Positions 57,292 to 64,000 of a stretch of DNA of 64,000 nucleotides are shown here, in pieces. Origin of the DNA: Puffinus mauretanicus (Eukaryota > Chordata > Aves > Procellariiformes > Procellariidae); the NCBI GenBank assembly GCA_023333565.1, contig JAJKFH010000227.1, positions 682,001 through 746,000 of the forward strand, read 5' to 3'. Below the pieces are notes generated by a model. It saw only the letters and a list, made by a program, of their open reading frames with translations. It did not search any database and was not told where the DNA came from. Positions within the stretch are counted from its first letter, which is position 1, and each line of letters opens with the position of its first letter. A program made the translations under genes and the position numbers.

Positions 57292-58966
57292 CTGAAGCAA
57301 AGGAAAAGGAATATAAAAAAACCAGCAAACACAGAAAGGTATCACAATGGCCATGAAAGACATATCAAACAGACTAACACACCAGTGCAAGTTTTACAAG
57401 AAGAGCAAATTACTAGCCTTCTAGGAAACTATTAAAACTACTGTTTAGTCTCTGTATTCACTGAGACTTAATTGAAGAACATCTGTGAACACTAACCGTA
57501 CTTCTATAAATGACAATCTGCCAGCTCTTTGCTAAAACCACCCTGTCTACCAATCCAAACCTCATTCAAGTCCTATCAAATGGAAAAACCAATATGATTT
57601 AATGATTAAATTAGCTTGTACAAAGTGACCACGAGTCCTGTCAGCTGGAATACATCAGTAACATGAAGGGAATAGCCTGATTATGGATTATTTATGACAG
57701 ATTATGCTACATCTTTCTGATGCATTAATGGACTGAAGCTAAGTCTGCCAATAATATGTGGCACTAAAACACCATCACCATAAAGTCTCTGAAGATGACA
57801 TGAGAACGTTTTTTCTAAGGACACAATACAAAAATCATTCAAAGAGCTGCCAAGAAACACAGTAACAAAAACATTTAGGAAGATGACTCAAGACCCATCA
57901 AAACCACACAGCTTCATATGAAGTCAAGAAATTGTTGAGAGCTGGTAGCCACAGAATTAAGTGGTGGGGGGGGGCTGGTTTGAGGTTGGTTTGTTTAATG
58001 GTACAACTATGATTTCTCTCACTGTCCCAGGATTCACCTGCATTACGGAGATCAATTTTTTAGTGTTGTCTGGGCCACATGCTCTGCCTTTCTCCCTGGA
58101 GCAGCACGGCATGGATCTAACAGTGCCACAGTAGGGCCCGAAATCCCAAATTCCACCATGACCACAATGACAGTCACCACTGCAAAGGGCCTTCCCATCT
58201 ATCTGGGGTAGACACGCTCCTGGGGTGACAATATAAAAATGATGAGAAGCAGAATAAAACATCCTTTTGTGGTTTTCTTTCCACAAATTCCACGTCCTTT
58301 CTGGCACCTCAGTTTTGGTTCGGGATTCCCAGTGCCACGGAAATCTCTTTTTGCAGACAAGCCTGTCGCACAGCCCTTCAGTGGCCTCAGAAGGACTCTT
58401 TGTTTAGCCTAATCCAATCTTTCTGTCGTTAACTGATGCTGACTTTGATAAACGACGGTACATAAGAGGCTGGGTTGGGCTTCTTTACCTTCACTGAACA
58501 GTACAGGCCCAAAAGCCTTGTTTGCCTGTGAGGAAGATGTCGATCGTAAACACCAAAGGGTTGATGGAAACGACTGCAACCTGGAAGACAAACAATTGTT
58601 AATTTAAGCAGCGAACCGCTGGAGAAGAGGGGTCCTTGACCCCTCTCCCACAGCCCGGGGAAGCACAAGCGGGGGAGGTTCCCGCCGTGACAGGGCCGTG
58701 CTCGGCAGCAGCCCGGCAGCGGGGCCGGGGCCCGCCGCTGACACACCGCTCTCCCCGCACCGGCGCGAAGGCGGGATCGGCGCAGGGCCGGGCAAAAGGC
58801 CCGGTTTGCCGTTTTTCCCGTTTATTTCCCGTTTATTAGTCCATCCCTCCCCACGCAGTTGGCAGCAGCCCTGGCGTTCCCCCCCGCGCCATCCCGGCGA
58901 TGGGCGTGAGGCGAGAGATCCCTGCTCCGGGGCGGGGCGGCACAGCGGGCCCACCTCTCTGCTTAC
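57292..58966 (-). other. MEAK7: MEAK7 intron 1 (5' UTR intron), inferred
   Basis: This lies between the first coding exon and a strong minus-strand donor, CCG|gtaagc, at 58966 in the CpG island. It has a G run (10 or more) near 57965 and no coding homology. Extent depends on the exon 1 assignment. Confidence 0.45.
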
Positions 58967-59410
58967 CGGCAGGGCACCCCCGGCCCCTCTCCGCCCCCCT
59001 GGATCGGCCCCTGGACTTTTACACACGCCCCGGCAGACGGGGCCGGCGCCCTCCGGCGCCTGCAGGCCGCCCGGCTGGGGCGGAGCGCGGTGGGGGCGGG
59101 CGCTGGGCCGCGGCGGGGCCGGGCGCCGCGCGGTGCCGCCCCTCAGGCGGCGGCGGGGAGGGACCGGCGCAGTTGGCCCCGCGACGCGAAAGGGAGAGGC
59201 GGGCGGTGCCGGAGCCCCGCTGTGGAAAGGGGTGAGGCGGCGGCCTGCGAGCTGAGGAGCCGAGCGGGGCCGCGGCGGCACTACTCCCTGAGGGGGCGCT
59301 TCTCCCTGAGGGGGCCCTTCTCCCTGAGGGGTCCCTCCTCCCGGAGGAGGCCCTTTGCCTTGAGGGGGCCCTTCTCCCTGAGGGGGCCCTTCTCCCTGAG
59401 GTCCCCTGGC
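58600..59410 (-). promoter_or_regulatory. MEAK7: CpG island: likely MEAK7 promoter and noncoding exon 1
   Basis: This is the longest continuously GC- and CpG-rich stretch of the window, 1.3 kb upstream of the MEAK7 start codon. On the minus strand it offers a strong donor, CCG|gtaagc, at 58966, so exon 1 may run from about 59250 to 58967. No TATA box is seen. The large frames on both strands across it are a composition effect. Confidence 0.6.
59281..59406. repeat. 18-bp GC-rich minisatellite, seven units
   Basis: Seven consecutive 18-bp units follow the consensus cttctccctgagggggcc; three are near identical and units 4, 5 and 7 are diverged. It borders the CpG island. Because 18 is a multiple of three it reads as hexapeptide repeats in any frame. 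Confidence 0.9.
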
Positions 59411-62400
59411 CCTAAAACGTGCTTCAAAAATAAGGTGAAAACAGTTGTAGCAGGGGCAGACCGACAACCCCAGGCGGCTCCTGTCAGAGAGCTAAAGTGC
59501 CTGGGTGCCCGTTGCTGAAGCGGTTTTATAAAGTCCCAGAAGGGTCTGCGAGAGAAGGCGTTGCTGGCCATGATCTGTGCTGGAAACAGCTCTTGGCTTT
59601 TGGGGAGGAAAGAGATGTGTCTGCGTGTGTGTAATACATATACACACACATACATGTCGTTTTCAAGGTATACAGTCAGGCTCTAGGGAATTTCCATGGC
59701 AATAGGGAGTGGAGAGAAAACACAAAAACTGCTCAATGAATAGGTTAAACTTCTGTCTCGTGGCTAGCAAACTCACACCAGTCTGCAGGCTGAGAAGTAA
59801 AAAGGCTGTGCAAGGGCTGAGGGACAAATGCAAGGTTACAGGGACAGCGCTTAGGGATCAGCCATGCCTTCAGTCAGAGACGTGAATACTTATGAGAAAA
59901 ATTATAGCCTCAGTGCAAAACTGGTCCCAGAACTTGTTTTTTTCACATCAGCAACTTTCCATCTCAGTTACGTTACTTCAGCAGCACTCCCCTTGTACTT
60001 TCGGCCACAGGGTTTGGTTCCTGTAGTACATCAAGGCCTTTGCCTTCACAGCAGCGACTCCTCGTTTGTCCATGGTTCATCTAACTCTGGTTGGTTTGTT
60101 TGCAGCCAGACAGAGCTCAGAATGAAGCCTCCTTCCAGCCAGGGGGAAGACGTGCAGGTCCTCACAAAGCTGGCGTTGTTTGCGTTCCTGCAACGAGATA
60201 CCATGGAACAGGTTAGCAGCTTTGGCACTTAACTTTCAATAATAGTCTGATCAGTGTGTTTTCAACAGAAAGCATCTATGTTCCTTTATATGTACAAAAG
60301 AAAGAAAATGATCTGTACTAGCCATGGCAGAGCTCCCATTTTTTTGTTCTTTTGCACAAAGTAAAAATCCTGATAACGTTAAGTTCCAAAAATACCTTTT
60401 TTTAAAAAAAAAAATCTTCATGGTATGCAAAACTTCATAAAAACCTGCAAAATATTCTTCTTGTTGCCAGCTCAGAGTTAGAAACACATTGACCTAATTC
60501 CAAGATGGTCACGTTTGAATAAATGGAGACTGATTCAGGTTTGTTATGGTCGTCACTAGAGCCACGGAAGTTAACCAGCTTGTATGAGCAGGATCAGGAC
60601 ATAGCAAGTAAAACCTGAGGAAATGAATGGGGAGTTCCTGTAATGTGAGCACAAATTCAGCAAAGCTCATCTGGAAACTGCTTGAGACTTCTTTCTCCAC
60701 ACGGTGGCATCGTATGTTTAGAAAGTTAACTGCGTAGGCTACACGGAGTGCTTCAACACTGTTGAAAGTGTGTTCAGATTCCGACGTCTATAGACTGCAT
60801 GTGTGTAGAAGTAAAAGCTCCTATATGAAATTATTTTCATCTCTTTCCCATTAACTCTGCAAACATAATATGGACCACGAGGACAAAACTCCATTCTTGG
60901 TGAAGCTCCCTCCCTGGGCTACGTAAGCAGGTCCTGGAAACAGTCTGCTGTGATGGTTTGGTTTATATCAGTATCAATGAATTTCCAGTTGATGCCTAAG
61001 GAGAAAAATGAAACACACAGACTAAGAAAAACAGAGCTTTTGAATTCAAGTTAGGTTTTTCTTCTTTTCTTTAATATATTTTTAAAGACTAATGTTTCTG
61101 TGGCTGTATTGTTTCACATGCAAATGGATGATTTTTTTTTTTTTTAAGGATTGCATTTTGTATTGTAGCTCTGTCTGTAGGCTATCTTTTCAGCCTGGAA
61201 ATACAGGACTGGAGATTCTAGTCTAACTGACCTTGTGCTAAGACTGACTGCCAGCCAGCTAAGACTGACTGGCAGACTGACTGACCAGCATCATCTTCAC
61301 AAACATATGGTGACTTCATGACCTCTCTTCTCTAACTATTGAGCTCAGAACCAGTCAAAAGCTACTGAAGGGTACCTGGCCTTCCTTAGCTCCAAGCAGC
61401 TGCTTTCGCAAAGAAGATGTGTGCTGCTTTGCCTTCTTTCATTCAAGTCTCACCCATTTGGAGGTGACTCTATGAACTGTGGGTTTATTTGCCCTGCCCT
61501 GTCAATCTAAACGGAGCTTCCTGCTGCTACTGGATGGCGTTTTGTCACTTGCCAGTGACACTAGGCTGTAATCTGCAGGGTAGACGTAGTCTTGAAGCCA
61601 CAAGATACTAACACTAAATCACATAGATTATGCTCCTACTGCGGGGGAATTTCCAGGTCACAGGCTAACACCCTTTCATAGCCTCTTTGCACCGAGAGTG
61701 TGTAAAGTCAAGCTAGAAACCTGGTCCATAGGGGTAATAGTTTGCAACACTCTTTAAATGACTAGTCACTTCCTCACGTGTATTTTCAGATGCTCTAGCT
61801 GAGCTAGTTAGGTGTCTCAAGTCACTTTGTTTCTGCCAATAAGAAAGAGACAATACACTAAGAAGCCTTTTAAGGACATTCAAGAATATACTGGTATACA
61901 AAAAAAAAAGGAAGAAGACACAAGAGGGTTCTGGAAACAATTGTGGCTAATTTTGTGAACTAGTGATAGATGTGTATTTGTTTGCAGAGTGAAAAAACAA
62001 ACCCACAAAAACCCAAACAATTTTATTTAAAACACTGTATAATTTTGACTTGCATAAAATGGAGTAGGTTTGGTTTTATTAGTTTGCCAAGACTATAGAA
62101 AATCTAAATGGCCTTAGTTCCAGGTAATTCTAATAATACTCTCTTTCAGTTAAAGGAAATTATTGCAAGGTAACAACCTAGAATGTAAATGATGAGCTGA
62201 GCAGCTGTATGTTTATATCAAGCACATCTGTCTTGCCTAGGTTATCTTTTAGTTTCTTTAAAATTATTTTTTTCCTCTCTTGAGTTAGAACAGAGAGAAA
62301 TTTTGCTGCTCATCAGTCTTTTATACATATGTTAAGGTTGTTACCCTCTGGTGGCAGTGATGCAGAGAATCGTTCTGATTCGCCTTTGATATGATACATA

Positions 62401-64000
62401 CCTTCCACTGTGTTCTTATTAAAGGCCAGCTGAGAATGGGACCCCATTGTGCCAAAGACTATGCTGACAGAGAGATACAGATTATTTCTGTTGCAAAGAG
62501 CTTATAATTAGCTGCATTCACACATGCATTGAGCACAAAACCAGTCCTCTCAGGCCACAGGCAACAGAGAATTTTGTGAACTCCAAAGAATGGTGGTATC
62601 ACATCTGTGGCATTTTTCAGCAGGGTGTTTTGTGGGTATATTCCCCTTTTGGGAAGGGGAGATTGGGATTATACTTCTGAACAAGCCATTGGGCTTCAAA
62701 ACTCTCTTCCAACCCGTAGTATAAATAAGCAGTATTTTAAGTCACATGGAGGAAACACATTTGATACTTTTAACTTCCCAGTTATTACTCAGCATTTTAG
62801 TTACATTATACTGCAGAACTCTGGCCTTTGCAAAAGAGGTCAAACTTGACCTCGTGAAAACAGGGCAGCTAAATTATAAAAGATCCCTGTTCACATTTTA
62901 AGGTCCAGTGAACACAAAAGTCATTGTACCTCTTTTTAATGCCATTAGGCTCTGTGTTTCCTGTTTTAATTGTAGACTTGAATTTTTACAAGCCACCTAC
63001 AGTCACAGTAAGTGAAATCCTGCAAAAATGTTGATATTGATGAAACTAGTTGTAGACTCAGCCCACTGATCGTCTTGTAGTGTGACCTCAGCACAAAATT
63101 CCTTTGACTTTAAAAGGTATAGTCCAATCCTAGACACTAATGCCCTTTTATATACGTATTATGCAGCTCTGCATTTAATTGGCTGCTGGGACAGCTATAA
63201 CCTTGCAGTTACTTACCTGATTTGTCTTCTGGTTTTTATGGGATTGCCATATATGGCTAAAAGAAAGAGCCTGACTGTAATCACAACTGCGTCCTTAGGT
63301 AGTCACAAAGGAAGTTCTGGGTTTTGCAAGTCTTTGCACTTCCCTTTACAAAAACCTCTGCCTGCTAGTAACCAACTCCCTTCTATAAAAGGAGAAAGAA
63401 AGGGTGCAGTGAAGAGGTGACTCTGATTATGGGTAAAGATAGTAACATGCAGTATCTTAGAAAATGTACTTACAGGTAGGATGAAAGCCTCCTGTCATAG
63501 TCTATTAACTGAGAGGAAACATGTTGTTGCCAAGATGCAGCCTCTATGTCTACAGCGAAATTGCAATGCCTAACTTTACTAAATTAAATTGTAGTATGTC
63601 TTGCGTGTATATAGATCATAAAGATTAGTCCGGGCTGTGGACTAGATCCTGGTGACTGGAAGAAATGCATGATCCATAGTGAGGGGAGAATATGAATATG
63701 AAGTTCTCCTAGGCTGCCCTAGCTTTTTCTTCCTTGAAATACTGTAGCATGTGTTTTCAGTGGGTGTTGGATCCAGAGATCCTTTCCATCCTGTATTATT
63801 CTATGATTCAGAGCTGTTTCATGGGAAGAGCTACGTGGAATTATTACATGGCTAGATCAAATAGTCAAAAGGTGGGATAATTTATGTGCAAAAACATTCT
63901 AGGGCTTGTGTATGGAGCACTAATGAAGATATGAGATGTTGACCATGCTGACTTCTGGATGCCACAGAACTAAAAGAAACAAAAAACAAGCTCTCTGGAG
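59411..64000. other. Intergenic DNA beyond MEAK7
   Basis: No recognisable gene lies here; COTL1, the expected next neighbour from human order, was not found. The stretch contains a gact-rich short tandem at about 61240-61290, a T run near 61132, simple CA/TG sequence at 59620-59650 and one CR1-like 3' end near 63761. Confidence 0.6.
63761..63812 (+). mobile_element. CR1-like LINE 3' end fragment
   Basis: The sequence tgggtgttggatccagagat then cctttccatcctgtattatt and ctatgattc resembles the 3' terminus of avian CR1 elements (typically '...ccagaggtcccttccaacc...attctatgattct'). Only one terminal repeat unit remains. Judged from memory. Confidence 0.5.

Noticed and set aside
58604..59467. 287-codon minus-strand reading frame with Gly/Pro-rich hexapeptide repeats
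   Set aside because: It spans the CpG island and the 18-bp minisatellite. The repeats are open in other frames and the plus strand is also open, so this is a composition effect without homology.
59411..64000. Search for COTL1, the expected next gene
   Set aside because: No actin-depolymerising-factor homology segment was recognised on either strand.
1..64000. tRNA, rRNA, CRISPR, bacterial operons, endogenous retrovirus
   Set aside because: No cloverleaf with A/B boxes, rRNA core, regular spaced repeats, long LTR pairs or pol-like frame was recognised; the sequence is ordinary vertebrate chromosomal DNA.

Overview
The window is vertebrate nuclear DNA, most likely from a bird. Three spliced protein-coding genes can be reconstructed exon by exon. 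Their order and orientation, WFDC1 (+), ATP2C2 (+), MEAK7/TLDC1 (-), match my recollection of the human 16q24.1 neighbourhood. The bird assignment is inference. It rests on protein similarity, a compact layout (ATP2C2 coding exons within 27.5 kb), two short degenerate CR1-like fragments, and the absence of Alu- or L1-like repeats. A turtle or crocodilian cannot be excluded.

Layout. 1-3650 is intronic DNA of WFDC1, whose first coding exon lies left of the window. 3651-8516 holds the remaining WFDC1 coding exons (five, 173 codons plus stop), encoding a secreted WAP-domain protein. 8517-17238 is WFDC1 3' territory and intergenic DNA, with one unexplained exon-like segment at 13830-13946. 17239-44784 is ATP2C2: 27 coding exons join in frame to about 943 aa, a complete SPCA2-type Ca2+/Mn2+ P-type ATPase with all catalytic motifs. 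44785-48224 is the shared 3' region of two convergent genes. It contains a palindromic poly(A) signal that reads AATAAA on both strands. 48225-57282 (minus strand) is MEAK7: seven coding exons encoding about 471 aa with an N-myristoylation-type start and a TLDc domain. Its first coding intron has a GC-AG boundary instead of GT-AG. 58600-59410 is a CpG-rich island, the likely MEAK7 promoter and noncoding exon 1, with a 7 x 18 bp minisatellite at its edge. 59410-64000 is apparently intergenic.

The three proteins do not form a pathway; the linkage is conserved synteny. WFDC1 is secreted, SPCA2 fills Golgi/secretory compartments with Ca2+ and Mn2+, and MEAK7 is a lysosome-associated TLDc protein linked to mTOR signalling.

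I found no undescribed multi-gene system. The most unusual signals are a perfect 28-bp inverted repeat in ATP2C2 intron 9, the GC-AG intron of MEAK7, the bidirectional poly(A) palindrome between the convergent genes, and the orphan exon-like segment upstream of ATP2C2. Exon boundaries were set by hand from splice consensus, reading phase and remembered human protein sequences; no alignment was run.
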